Shown here piece after piece: positions 12,324 through 24,370 of a stretch of DNA of 64,000 nt. Numbering within the stretch: position 1 is the first letter of the stretch; every line of letters starts with the position of its first letter. The translations under genes and the position numbers were made by a program. Source of the stretch: Amborella trichopoda (taxonomy: Eukaryota; Streptophyta; Magnoliopsida; Amborellales; Amborellaceae). The notes under the pieces were generated by a model. The model searched no databases, was not told the origin of the DNA, and worked only from the letters and a program-made list of their open reading frames with translations. The stretch lies in NCBI RefSeq assembly GCF_000471905.2, contig NW_006494789.1:1446808-1510807 (forward strand), given 5' to 3'.

Positions 12324-15300
12324 ATGATGAGCTCTGATCTCCCCTCTGTCATCCATCTAAATATCGGTGAGCTCAATGCCCTTTCATAACCATTACTCAA
12401 TTTTTGATTATTTCTCACTCTAGGGTTCCTACTAATTGAGCTATATCACCACATATATTGCACCTTATAAGTATTGATTTGGTCGCTTAATTGACATTTG
12501 ACAGTACACGATGCATAGGTCAATGGTTGTTTTTATGTACAATCACTTTCCATTGTTCGGAATTTGTTTTATTTTCTCACTTAGGGTTAATCCTTGCAAA
12601 TGGCTGGGATAAATGATCGTACTTTCCCTTTCAAGGACTATTTATGCATTTAGTTATTTATCAACATCAGCTTTTGTAGAAACACTATTGGTTTGCCATA
12701 TTCAATGGTTAGACTCTGATTTTTTTTTGTTATTTGCATTTAATTATTGTACTTTTGATGTAATTTAGGTGGTGTTGCTTGTGCCAAATTGTCTAATTTT
12801 GCTTTTGATGTTGTACGATCTCTTAGTTTACAATTGAATCGTTTTTTCCTGTAGTCATTCTAAGGTTTGTTAATTCCACTCGCACATAATTGTTGCAATT
12901 ATTTATTAAAACTAGGGATTTATTAAATATCAAGGATTACATAACTAGAAACAGTAATGCTATTCTAGAAGCAAATTGTACAGTGATTGAGATCCTTAAG
13001 GATCAAAATGCCTACTTAATTGGTTTGAAATGGCTAAGTTGTATGTTGTCCCCAATTTATTTAAGCATATCTCATTGTGATTTTTAGTTCTTAAGGCCCA
13101 TTTTAAATGATATATGGTAGTCATGGTTGAAACACCCCTGTTATTTTTTAACTATGATAGCATGGTTGAATTTCATCTATCATATATACATTATTCTATC
13201 ATACACATGGTACCTTTAATAGTCATGTTTTTTTTTTTCCACATTTTACCGAGTTAAGATATAGCGTTTTAAGTTTTAACCATTGAGCTTGTTGACTTTA
13301 TTTAGGAGGAAAGAAATTTTCGACAACCATTGATACTTTGACGCAACGCGAGCCACATTCGATGCTTGCAGCAATGTTTAGTGGTCGTCATTCTGTGTGT
13401 AAAGATCATCAAAAGGTATCCATGCTTCATTTGTGTTTAATACTCAGTATTTAAAAACTGGGTAACTGACTTTGTTCGTTGAATTTTGGCTATTTTGTTT
13501 TTTCCTTTCTCGCATTTTTCATGCAAATGATACTTGTGCCTTTCTTAAACATATTATATGTACGTGATTCTCCATATTTGTAAGTCCATATTGAAACAAA
13601 TGGCTGAAAACACACTCAAATATGAGTTGATGGAATTTGAGTATCTTTTAAATGGTCAGTTGATCTTTCATGGAAGCTTTTTGTCATGATATCTTGCATT
13701 TTTTTGTTTTAGTTCAAGATCTTCTGAATTCCTGTCTGAAAAGAAAATTTGGGGTTTTACTTTGGGCGCGAAGAATTTCTATATCCCAATTTTGATCTAT
13801 ACAACCTACTTCATGTGCCTAAATGTAGTTTCTTATTGTTAACGTAACATTGAGATGCCTTTTTGCTCTTTTAACTTTATTTTCATGCTGTAATATCAAT
13901 CCAGCCAGGGCATTTATTGTTGTCTACAATTTAGCTGGATAAAGTTCATAAACCCTATGTCTTGTTTCAATTTCTAGTTCCCTGTACCCTGTCATATTTC
14001 TCTTCTGTGAATCAGATTACGAGTTTATAACTTTTGATGCTAATTTATGCCTCCACATATTTCTGGAAGTGGCATATGTACTGTATCCTTATTCCTAGCT
14101 TATATAAGAGATAAATTAAAGATCTACCCATATTCTTTGATCATACTGAATCTTCTGCAGGGGTTTGTCTTTGTTGATAGGGATGGGAAACATTTTCGTC
14201 ACATTCTCAATTGGTTAAGAGATGGAGTAGTTCCTATTCTCCAAGATTCAGAGTACCCAGAGCTGCTACGTGAAGCTGAATACTATCAACTTCTAGTAAG
14301 CTGCTTCCCTTGTTGCATAAATATTTGAGTTAGATTCTCTTTCTAGCTTCATAAATCCAACTAAGTACCGGTCAAATTGATATTGTCTCTAATCTTAATC
14401 ATAATTTGAATTGGTACCCGTGGCTCTAGTTTTGTATTGGGCTGTTTGCTATGAAGTTGATAATTTGAAAAGTACTTTTCGTTAGCATACTTAGCTTTGC
14501 AGTTCTTTCGGATTCCCTGATAAAATATGGGATGCATTGTTTTATTCTTCTGTTCTTCCATTGATACATATTAGCATTTGTCTAAAATATGTTCATAAAT
14601 TTATTGTCAATTTTTTTTTCCTAAAAGAAGGACCATGCTCTGATACCATTTTTGTTGTTACCAAATACCAAGTGAGAGAAAAGAATGTGAGAATGGAACT
14701 TATTGGGTCAATCAGTCCAAACCCATTTTTAAAGTGCTGCAGAAAACTCGCTACAAATTTAGTCATTTGTTGTTCTCGTAATTTTCTGCCCATTGTTCCA
14801 GGGGTTGATCGAAAGCATTAATTCATTTATACATAAAAGAAAAGAAGATGAAGAGTCAAAGGCTGAACTGACACGCATGGACGTTATCAAATGCATACAA
14901 TCTGAGCGGGTTAGGTTGCGGGGAGTCAATCTCTCTGGGCTTGATCTTTCCAAATTGGTAAGAATGTAGAGAATTGTAGATGAGCCTACCAACGCATTTA
15001 TTTGTGCTATACTCTGGTGGTTACTCTCATCTTATTATTTGTTGGGTACTGTAAATGTTAGGGGTTCTGCCATCTCTCCTATTGTTGCAGAAGTTATGAC
15101 AGGGAACCGTCTGTGAATTAAATTGAGATTGTGATGAGCCTTGAAATTTACTTCTTTTTATTTTTTCGAAATAAAAAAATCGTCTCATTGTTATTGGATA
15201 TTTAAGAATTTGAGTTCAATGTGTTTAATCGTTTAATCGATGTTCTCAAAACATTGGTTTTATTATATTGCTAGGTAGGAACTAAAACAATTATGAAACT

Positions 15301-18300
15301 CTAAGTGCTGCTGCATTGACTAGTTTGAATTATGCAGGATTTGTCGGGTGTTGACTTTAGTTTTGCGTGCCTTCGGGATGCGTTCTTCTCACGTGCAAAT
15401 CTCCAGTCCGCTAAATTTCGGGTAAATTTTTCGTTTAGCGTTCTTCTCACTTGCAAATCTCCAGTCTGCTAAATTTCGGGTAATTTTTTTGTTTAAATAA
15501 CAGTTTTTTTATAGAATGATTATTATTATTATTATTATTATTATTGAGAGTGATTGTTTAAATAACAGATTAAGAATATGGGCGCTGTAATTTGCAATTT
15601 AGCCACTTGGTGGATGGATTCATCTATTCCTTCAACTCATACTTGTTGGCCGTTTTGTCATTCATAAGGCTAAAGAAGCTCAAAATTGGACACCTTTGAT
15701 GGAATTGGAAATAGCATTATCGGTACTTCATGCAAATGCCCCGAGGCTATTTCTTTTGCAAATTTGACCAATTATTATTTTGTGGTGGTATGAGTGTAGA
15801 TTTTGACTTATTTTCCTTACTTCTACATGCGCCAAAGCGAGATGCTAATTTCCGAAAGTGGAGATATACTTAACAAATAGTGTTTTTCTCATGTTGGTTG
15901 CTCAGGTCTTTTTTACTTTGGTGGTTTTGGTGGGAATGCTATCATTTGTATGCATTCAACGATGCTCTAAAATACAAAGCTAGAGTTCATTTTTCATTTT
16001 TCTTGTGTTATCTATTTACCCAGTTTTAATTTCTCCCCAACTTTGCACTAACATTTGAAAGTTGCATTTTGGCTGGAATTTATCTGAAATTGAAAAAAGA
16101 AACTAAAGGGAAAATGGTGGGATTTGGCCTAAACCTTCATTGAAATGCTTGAAATCACACAAATTTTAAGTTAACCAGTTTCAAAAAAAAGAAATCACAC
16201 AAATTTCAACAAAATTTTCCCAAATATTGAAAAATTTCATGGGCATTGCCATCTGCTTTGCTTGAAATTGGGTCAGTTATTGGGCACCAATTCTGAGTTT
16301 GAGTGTTTATTGACCATAATATTGGTTGCCCCTTTGTTTAAGGAAGTGCAGAGGCTTTTGTTTTGAGACTTGCAAGGGAACTGGTTGACCATCTACGTTG
16401 TGGATGTTTGTTCCAACAATTTTGTAGACTCATGTAGCATGTGTCCAATTGTCTTAATAGGTATCTATTGGAGGAAGAAATGCCTAGAACCTGAATGATT
16501 TTTTTTTTTGGTTATGTGCAGGATGCAGAGGCTGATGGTTCCAACTTTCATAATGCTAATTTGCGTGAGTAAGAAGCTGGACTTAAAAGTGATGTTATCA
16601 TATTTTCTTTGGTGCTAGCTGATGGAAGTTGAATGACATGATTTTACTACAAATATTAATGGTATTTTAAAATGGCTAATCTGGTTTTATCTTATGACTT
16701 GCTCATATCTTTCTTGTACTTAGCCTCTATCTTTTTGAAACCGTTTTATTTTTTACTCCCCTTTCCTTTTGTGATTAGTCATACTATTATTCTCTGTGAA
16801 CCTGGACATAATTGAAAGGATGAGTCACCTTATGACAAATACACACCATAGAAAATTCAAGAAGTGTACTTGGGGGTTTTGGAAACTCTATCTATATACC
16901 TGACATGACCCTGTAAAGTCTGGGTTAGACGTAGGCCCAATCGTGTCTGACTATAGGGTCTATACTTTTGGACCCAAGCCTAACCTGACAGTAGGGCTGG
17001 CAATGGGCTGGGCAGCCTGACCTGGAAAAACTCTGGCCTGGGCTACAAAAATTGGCCCAAAATGTACGCTACTACAGGTCGAGGGCCAAGCCTTGGCTAG
17101 GCTACGTTAGGGCTGTGTATTGCCTGGCCTGCGGTTTTCGTCATTTTTTCTTTTTAATCTTGGAGTCTATGAGGCCCATCCTTGACCAAATGGTACTCTA
17201 CATTTGAGATTTCATTTACAATGTGTACATTGAGTATCATAATCCCAAAAGTAGTCTTTGCTGTTTCTGATGGACATACCATGTTTTCTAATTGTCTCCT
17301 CTTTCTCCCTTTGTCTTTGAGTGGGCTTCCTAATTTTTGTCATTTGCCTAGGGAAGGTGTGAATTCATAAGTGCCAATCTCGGTGGAGCTGTATTAGCTG
17401 GAGCCAATCTTCAAAGTGCAAATCTACAAGGTAGTTCTTAAGCAGACTTTATTGATGAAAGTTATTTCTGGTGACAAAATTGTTTGATTTTGTTCTTGCT
17501 AAAGATTCTTCCTTTGCCACCACTTATCTATACTGGATACTGGTAGTGTTCCCTGCCCATGACTATATACAAGCCTGAAGTCACAGAAGCCTAAGATATA
17601 TTCCATCCACGTTTTCTATTCAAGGTTTATGGTAATTAAGTCATCAGCTTGGTGACTTAGGAAAAACATTAATTTGTTTACTAGATAAAAGGTGTAGGTT
17701 GAGGAGCAGTGACATGATTTCTAAGTTGTTTCCAAGGACTAGACATTCATGTGAATTGTAATTACAGGGTAGCTGAGATGTTTTTGGCACGCATCAGTTT
17801 GAAGTTTTGAACTATTGATCATGGTGGTTCAAGGATTGGGCAAAGACATGGAAATTTTGATTTAGGGGATATGACTTGATTTTAGGAATGGACTGGAAAT
17901 AATTGGATATTAGTATTTTGTCAGTCAAAAGCATTATGAAATATTTGAGTTTCTATTATAGCGCAGGTTTATTTAGTCAATAATTATTTTATTTTCCAAG
18001 GTAGAACTTAATTTGTGAATTAAGTTTCGACACCTTAAAGTTTGTAGGCTTTAAATGTCTCATATTTGTGATAACATCCAACTTTCTTGTTAGTGAAGCC
18101 ATACTTCAGAAAGATCCTTAAGGACCAGACAAGGTCCAAAGAAGAAAAACATTGGTGTTTTATTGATTCAAGTGAGAAATAAATACTTTTACCATCTTAT
18201 ATCAAGGTGTAGCATTTGAAATCGAGATGGTGTTATCTTTACTATGTTCCTTGGGGTTTGAATCCTTGGTTTCCTGAATATCTTAATGTTACTATGCAGC

Positions 18301-20351
18301 ATGTATAAAGTTTGAAGAGCATAGGTATCAAGAGTTTAAATCTAACATCCATGTGTATTAAGGAAGCAATATTCAATGTGATAATATTTGTACATAAATC
18401 TGGCTTTCTTATGTTCATGCAGATGCTTGCCTGATACACTGTAGCTTCAGTGGTGCAGACCTCCGCTCAGCACACTTACAGGTTCATCAGCTTCACATTT
18501 ACTTTATTTATTGTGTTGGTTACCTCTAAAGAACTTGGAATTTGGCAATTCCACTTTTTAATGGTTTAAAGTTGTGATTTCTTGATTTCTTCTCGTAATA
18601 AAAAATCTGTGCCATTTCACTTTTTTGATATTTACTTTATAAACATGTCTGGATATGGATAGTTCCGTGATTTGTAAGATAACCTCAGTGTTTTCCTGAA
18701 GAAATAGTAATGACACCACTGGGTCACATGGTTATTTACTAGAATATAGACTGAAGCACCCTATTTCTCAAAAAAAAAAAAAAATGGACTGAAGCACCCA
18801 TGCCAGCAGTTTTGAAATGTTCTCTACTGTAATAGTTTTTAATATATATTGACCTATCAATTTATAGGGAGAAATGGATGTAAGGTTCCACTATGTATCG
18901 TTCATGTTTGATTAGTTGCAAGCTGTACAGACCTCAATTAGTTGGGGAAAGGCTTTGATGATGATAACAAACACTTATGGTTAGATGGAATGCTTATTTG
19001 GTCAAATGTCGCATGGTAAATCAATTCCAATGAAGCTTATTTGAAGTTATATTACCTGGTAGAATTTAAGCCTTAGGTATATTTCCCTCATAGTAAGTTA
19101 TGTTAAAGGTGTTACTATTATTTTGAGAAATATTATATTTATTGTGCATGATCTTCAGGAAATGCTATACTCATGAATTAAGTTTGCATGAATGAAATTG
19201 TTTAATTTAATCTTAGATGGAAGCCTATTATGAATGAAGTTACAAATCATTTTATTATGTTACAAACATATTAATGGCTTGAATATGTTTCATTCTTTTT
19301 CTCAGACTGCTGATCTTACGGAGGCCAATTTGGAAGGGGCAAATTTAGAAGGTGCTAACTTGAAGGTAAATTTGTTGGCAGTTCCAAAGCGAAGAGTACA
19401 AGTTCATTGCAAGTATTTTACTTAAAGATGAAGTTCATTGCAAGCATTTCCAATGCCATGAATTTGTAAATATTCATGCACTAGTAAATTCTGATCAGGA
19501 TCTAATAACTGCGTATTAAACTCCTTTTCTTTTGGACTCAGGGTGCAAAACTAAGTGGTGCGAACTTACAGGGGGCTAATCTTCAGAGGGCATATTTACG
19601 GCAAGTAGATCTAAGAGATACTGTAAGTGTCTAGATATGAGATATATGATATAATATATTTAATCAGCCTTTTTGTCTTCACAAATTTAGTCCTGTTACT
19701 TTCTATATCACCATCTTATAGACTAGCACACTTTTACCCCTTCTCATGCATATTTACAATTATGCACCATGGAGAATGACCCAAACCTTTTGCACCCAAC
19801 AATTATGAGAGAAGTGGTGATCTGGCCAATATGAGGGTGCATGGGTTTATGTTACCATTTTTATTCAGGTCTTTGAGCTTTGATGGGTGGTAAGATATCT
19901 GGTTTGGATGAGGGCAATCGAGGGACAGTTGAAGTTTGTCCCAAAACCAGACAAAGTGCTCATGATTTTTGGGTAATAGACAGGATTCTAATTTGTAAAA
20001 AAAAGGCATGCATGTGGATACTTTGTTGCTGTTCATCTTTTTTCTTGACTCAATTGTATTTCTTTCTTTTTTGCATGCGAAACTGTTTCTTCTCACACTC
20101 ACACACACCCATTCAAATTATCGGTTTGTTTTGTATTTCAGAGAGGATAACTCGTTTCTCCAACCCCCCCCCCCCCCCCCCCTTCTTTTTTTTAACAAAT
20201 CACTTCTTACGACCATTTAAATTGAAATTAACATCAACTACTACGATGCGTCTTATTGACTGTTTCTACATGTCGGGTGATTGGAAAATCTTTTCAGCTC
20301 TTGGAAGGTGCAAAGCTTGGTGGTGCAAATTTACTCGGTGCTATCAGATGA
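12324..20351 (+). CDS. FIP2: BTB/T1 (KCTD-like) and pentapeptide-repeat protein, FIP2 type
   Basis: Plant FIP2 was named for binding a formin (FH protein). Its N-terminal T1/BTB fold is a tetramerisation or CUL3-adaptor type domain, and the C-terminal pentapeptide repeats form a right-handed beta helix. Eleven exons join in frame: 12324-12366, 13306-13415, 14161-14295, 14802-14957, 15338-15421, 16522-16568, 17357-17430, 18423-18481, 19306-19365, 19542-19622 and 20298-20351, giving 300 residues. The T1 domain spans about residues 10-100 (HLNIGGKKFSTTIDTL, DRDGKHFRHILNWLRDG, REAEYYQL). Pentapeptide repeats of the A(D/N)LxG type run from about 140 to the end (RGVNLSGLDLSKL, EANLEGANLEGANLKGA, ending LLGAIR). 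Exon 6 uses the donor GTAAGA at 16569, not the nearer GTGAGT, because only this keeps frame into RECEF. A second ATG lies at 12327. It appears complete. Confidence 0.95.
15380..15495 (+). repeat. 58 bp tandem duplication over the FIP2 exon 5 donor
   Basis: The unit starting GCGTTCTTCTCAC occurs at 15380-15437 and again at 15438-15495 with few changes. It copies the end of exon 5 and its splice donor (CGG|GTAAAT at 15421, CGG|GTAATT at the second copy). Use of the second donor would add codons ending in a TAA stop at 15470-15472. Confidence 0.9.
15521..15545 (+). repeat. (TAT)n microsatellite
   Basis: Short trinucleotide run in FIP2 intron 5. Confidence 0.85.
18880..18970 (+). mobile_element. 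Non-LTR retroelement tail (RTE/Au-SINE-like 3' end)
   Basis: The stretch ACCTCAATTAGTTGGGG followed by AAAGGCTTTGATGATGAT resembles the 3' tail shared by plant RTE LINEs and Au SINEs (..AATTAGTTGGG..AAGGCTT then a short trinucleotide repeat). Similar tails occur at 41600-41760 and 50424-50580. It lies in FIP2 intron 8. Confidence 0.4.
20165..20182 (+). repeat. Poly-C tract
   Basis: An 18-base C run within the last FIP2 intron, about 115 bases before the exon 11 acceptor. Confidence 0.85.
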
Positions 20352-20999
20352 TGCTGTTGCAAATGTACCATGCGCTCATGTCAATCTAAGCAATGAGCAA
20401 TGCAATTCCCTGAGCAGGGTGTTCTTGGGCTAATGCTTCAAATTATCGTATAGAAGCGTTGGTCTACTCTTTAACCCAAGATCGAAGGAATTGATGATCG
20501 GATTGGGCTTAATTGTTATTTATTCCGAGGGTGGGTTCTTATTGGGTGGGCTTATCACTTCGGAGAAAAAGCCGTGTGTGCTGTAAATCAAGGGGACAGA
20601 TACAATAATCACTTATGGAGTTTGAAATCTGGAACAAATTAAATGTTATTCACCACATTTGATCTTAAAGTGCATTATGCCTTGTATTTTGTGTTTGGTA
20701 CACCTAACAAAATTATAGATAGGCCAATGAATCCAGTTAGAGTTTTACATAAACTGTGCACGGTTTCTCCTTCTGGTTGCATGTTTCTCGACGATCAATC
20801 TCTATAAACCTTCCACAGTGTCTTCCTTGACAGTCGATCTCAGAAAGCAAGAAGCAAATTTGCTTTCTAAAAATGACGAAAGGGGGAAAGTACATGATAG
20901 GACCAATTCCTTTGGTGAGAAACAGGTCACAGTGACTTTGGCCATTGGATGCACAATCAGGCCGCTGGTTTGTACAATTGAAGGTGCTCAATGCTCAAG

Positions 21000-21660
21000 A
21001 GTATCTTACTGATCCCAGCCATCTGATTTCATTTTTGACGGCTAATGTTGTTTGTGACATTTATGAACCATTAACTGTGCCCAAAGCTTGTTAAATTTGT
21101 TCCCCCCCTTCCCCCACCCCTTCCCCCCACAAAAAAAAATCCAACCAATCTACTGACTGTCCAAAACCAAAAAAGTATCATAAGGATCCGAGGGACATTT
21201 ATGTACGATTGATTGTGCGCAAAGCATGAGAAAGTTATTCTCTCCTCCTGCCCTTAAACCAAAAATAAATAAATCTATTGGCATTTGCTTAAAGCCAAAT
21301 GGTATCTTACTGATCCCAGCTATCTGATTTCATGCTTGACACTTTGACACTCTGTCCAAGAATAAGAACAAAAGGGGAGGTGAGGCTTCTGGCAGTAGGA
21401 GGGATCGGAGGGACATTTATGTACGATTGATTGTGCTCAAAGCTGGAGAAAATCATTTGTTCCTCCCCCACCCCCCAAAACCAAAAAAAAAAAATATTGA
21501 CCCTTGCTTAAAGCCAAGAGGTATCTTACTCATCCCAGCTATCTGATTTTATATTTGATGGCTCATGATGTTTGTGACATTTATGTACCATTAATTGTGT
21601 TCAAAGTTTGAGAAAATTGTATTTGATTTTATATATGATGGCTTGAGGTGCTTGTCATCT
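21000..21660. repeat. Tandem array of diverged ~220-300 bp units
   Basis: The phrase GTATCTTACTGATCCCAGC followed by ATCTGATTTCAT starts copies at about 21001, 21302 and 21523 (the last reads ACTCATCCC). Each is followed by GACATTTATG and an AAAG(C/T)..GAGAAA block and, in most copies, a C-rich tract. The spacing varies because of internal indels. Confidence 0.8.
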
Positions 21661-21709
21661 TTGCATTTGAAAACTACGCTCATTATATACAATTTTTGTT
21701 TTAGAGAAG

Positions 21710-21900
21710 TGAATGCGAAGGAAAAGCCTAGCCAAAAATAAAGTGAACAAGTGAATGCCAAGTAAAAGCCTAGCCAAAATAAAGTGGACGTATTCCTGGA
21801 TGAAATTAGTGCTAAGATTTACCTAAGGGGCTTGTATGCCCTATTAGATGTATTCCTCGATGAAATTAGTGCTAAAAGTTACCTAGGTAGCTTGTATGCC
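21710..21900. repeat. Two adjacent tandem duplications
   Basis: AAAAGCCTAGCCAAAA..TAAAGTG is repeated within about 21710-21786. A 57-base unit containing GATGAAATTAGTGCTAA and GCTTGTATGCC is repeated within about 21791-21900. Confidence 0.8.
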
Positions 21901-22033
21901 TTTAGGATGCACTTCTTGCTGCGGTCGAGGAGCATGATCCCTCAAGTGGGGTCTGTGTGATTTGTTGTTTGCTTAGTAGTTTTGTTATGATCAGATCAGT
22001 GTTTAAAAAACGGGATTGGCCTGGTGAATGGCT

Positions 22034-22115
22034 CTTGGGTGAGTACCTCTAAATCTGATGGACTTGGGCGAGTCCCTCTAAATCGGATGGACTCGGGCGA
22101 GTCCCTCTAAATCGG
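22034..22115. repeat. Three ~29 bp tandem units
   Basis: Three copies of a unit reading GGGCGAGTCCCTCTAAATC, the first diverged. The array lies about 370 bases beyond the VAPYRIN stop codon. Confidence 0.8.
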
Positions 22116-22483
22116 ATTTGTTCCTACTTTTGTTGAGGAACTGGGTAAGTCCCTCACAATCCTTGCTTTTCACACTATCTTGAATACATGAGTGATCAAA
22201 CTCACAGAGTCCCTTGGAAAATGTGAATATGTGTAGAATTTGTTTTGATTGTTTAACAAACTTCTTTCTTGGGTAAGTGATTAACCAACAAATTTAATGA
22301 TCGATCTGAGCCATCATCTAAGAAAGAAGCCCCAACTATTTAACAAATAATCACATTTAATGAACAAAATGTTACAATGGAAAACTCTCCTAAGAAACAA
22401 CAATGATCAGTCCCTGTCTTGCATCCTACCAATAATGGTAAAAACAATAATGACAATAACTATAAATGGCCCGTTTGGAGTCC

Positions 22484-24046
22484 CTAATACACAAGGGACA
22501 ATTTTCTATCATGAAAAGCTCCTCGCTTGTTCTTCGTCTTGCTTGTTGGGCTATCAGTTGCAAGACTATCAAAGGTGGTTCTAAGCACTGGTGCTACCTG
22601 GCCCTTGCCATTGCTCCCCTTTCCCAAGAGCCTCACAACTCCTGAGTAGTGCAAGGAGCTAGCTATTTGTATGGCCGTGGCCCCCTGCCCGGTCCTAGAC
22701 TCGGTGTCGGCTCCCTTCTTCACAAGCAACTCCACCACCTCTGCCTGTCCCGACTCTGAGGCGCAGTGCAATGGTGTGTATCCCTCCTCGTCTGTTGCGT
22801 TGATATCCGCACCCTTCTCGACCAAAACCCTGACAACTTCCATCCATCCCTTGAATGCAGCTCGGTGTAGCGCGGTCCAGCCATGTTGGTCGCGGCCATG
22901 CACTGAGGCCCCGGACTCAAGCAGCCGCTGGACAGCACGCGTGTCCCCCCTGCGTGCTGCCCTGCAGAGGCTGTCTCCAAGCCTGAGGCAGTCAAAGAGA
23001 CGCATGTGCCCGCACTCAGCGGCCACATCATAGGCAGTTTTTCCCGATCGGTTGCGTATGTCCTTGTTTGCACCCCTTTGAAGCAAGAGCCTAACCATCG
23101 GATCATCGCCTTTGCCTGCGGCAACATGGAGTGGAGTGTCCCCAGAGTCTGAGCGTGCATCAACAGAGGCTCCGTTGGCAAGCAAGAGCCGCGCGCAGTC
23201 CCTGCGTCCATCCTCAACTGCAAGGTGCAATGCGGTGCGCCCGTCCCAGGCTGGCGCATCTGGGGATGCCCCCTTCAAGAAAAGCAGTCGCATCACCTCC
23301 AGGTGCCCCCCAGCGGTGGCCTGATGAAGAGGGCCCCACGTGCCAGATTGGCGGTCTGGGTTTGCACCCCGTGCCAGCAGAAGTTCGACGATGAGGGTCT
23401 CACCGGCACCGGCTGCTGCCTCCAAAGGGGTGCGGCCAGAGCGGCTCGGGGACTCGAGGTTTGCATGGAATTCCAGTAACAACTGGACAAAATCTGCTCT
23501 GCCAGAAGCAATCGCAAGGTGAAGCAAGGTGTGGCCTTTCTGGTCTGTCGAATCTGCAGCACCAGGGGTGTCATCCCTCTCCAGGACCGCACGCAAGTCT
23601 TCCATGTTTCCATCGGTGACAAGCTTCGCCAACACCGGTGCCCCTATAAACATGACTCGTAGCGCACTATCGGCAAATACCTGCTTCTTCTTGGCGGTGA
23701 ACCAGTCCGGAGGAACATTATCCAAGGCATGGCTGGCAAGGGTAGCGCCTGGGACCACAACACTGTGGAGGAGGAAACGGTGGTCCGGATAGGGGATAAG
23801 ACTATCAGGAAGTTGCTCGTTGGGGGCCATATTGTAGGACAGCTCGAGCATGACGGTGCCAAGGGGCGGGATGATGCCCGATTGGGGGCGCGCAACGTAC
23901 CGCCCCTTCTCAACTGGCTGGAGCCTGAAGGCCACAGGCATGGTGTGCATCACGTTGCGAAAGGTGACTGTGCCGCTACACTTGTGTCCGGGCTCAATGC
24001 GTATCGCCACCATGCTCGATGGCTCAAACCTTATGAGCCTGTCCAT
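22484..24046 (-). CDS. VPY: VAPYRIN-like protein (MSP domain plus ankyrin repeats)
   Basis: VAPYRIN is needed in plants for entry of arbuscular mycorrhizal fungi into cells and for arbuscule formation, and in legumes for rhizobial infection. It acts in the cytosol and on small mobile compartments. This single exon encodes 520 residues. Residues 5-120 form the MSP domain ([42 protein letters not shown]). About ten ankyrin repeats run from 170 to 475, for example [40 protein letters not shown] and [12 protein letters not shown], with a break near 355-365 ([14 protein letters not shown]) also found in the family. I chose the MDRLIRFE start at 24046 because family members begin MDRL. An in-frame ATG 14 codons upstream (24088) would add a basic [14 protein letters not shown] extension. 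The ORF is much richer in GC than the DNA around it. Confidence 0.94.
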   Translation of the reverse strand: MDRLIRFEPSSMVAIRIEPGHKCSGTVTFRNVMHTMPVAFRLQPVEKGRYVARPQSGIIPPLGTVMLELSYNMAPNEQLPDSLIPYPDHRFLLHSVVVPGATLASHALDNVPPDWFTAKKKQVFADSALRVMFIGAPVLAKLVTDGNMEDLRAVLERDDTPGAADSTDQKGHTLLHLAIASGRADFVQLLLEFHANLESPSRSGRTPLEAAAGAGETLIVELLLARGANPDRQSGTWGPLHQATAGGHLEVMRLLFLKGASPDAPAWDGRTALHLAVEDGRRDCARLLLANGASVDARSDSGDTPLHVAAGKGDDPMVRLLLQRGANKDIRNRSGKTAYDVAAECGHMRLFDCLRLGDSLCRAARRGDTRAVQRLLESGASVHGRDQHGWTALHRAAFKGWMEVVRVLVEKGADINATDEEGYTPLHCASESGQAEVVELLVKKGADTESRTGQGATAIQIASSLHYSGVVRLLGKGSNGKGQVAPVLRTTFDSLATDSPTSKTKNKRGAFHDRKLSLVY

Positions 24047-24287
24047 GTTACTCAATCTTCTCCTCTTCCTTTCTTTCCTAGTGCTCAAGGTGCTAGCAAC
24101 CTATGTTGCTCTCTTGTGTCTACTTTCTTCCTCTCTTTTCTTTCCTAGTGTTGAAGCCTCTCTTTCTTTGCTTCCTCAGTGACGGAAGGGAGTTCGTTCA
24201 AACTGGTTGATTCCCTTCCAACTCTTGAATGATCAACCTCAAAAGTGCCTCGATTCTCTCTCCTCTTCCTTTTTTCCTTCCTGCTTT

Positions 24288-24370
24288 TGAAGAGAATTGA
24301 GCTCTTTTTCCCCTGGTTTTGAAGAGAACTGAGCTTCTCTTTTTCCTGGTTTTGAAGAGAATTTGAGCCC
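24288..24370. repeat. Three ~33 bp tandem units upstream of VAPYRIN
   Basis: Three copies of GGTTTTGAAGAGAA..TGAGC, separated by pyrimidine-rich stretches, some 240-325 bases upstream of the VAPYRIN start codon, in its leader or promoter. Confidence 0.8.

Larger units (their letters stand above)
20352..22483. other. Between convergent FIP2 and VAPYRIN genes: 3' UTR and tandem duplications
   Basis: It begins with the FIP2 3' UTR and then carries several local tandem duplications (21000-21660, 21710-21900, 22034-22115). The open frames show no known domain, and I see no separate gene. Confidence 0.65.

Noticed and set aside
16522-16564. FIP2 exon 6 ending at the donor GTGAGT (16565)
   Set aside because: This donor leads to stops in every workable join to the next exon; the donor four bases later keeps frame and restores the conserved RECEF.
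16900-17130. GGCCTGGGC-rich patch as a possible gene or CpG island (also 25085-25210)
   Set aside because: Low-complexity repeated GGGCC/TGGCC words without a frame; probably degraded repeat DNA inside FIP2 intron 6.
22671-24182. Several long plus-strand frames (up to 139 codons) opposite VAPYRIN
   Set aside because: They are antisense shadows of a GC-rich coding sequence; none has a domain, and the minus frame matches VAPYRIN along its whole length.
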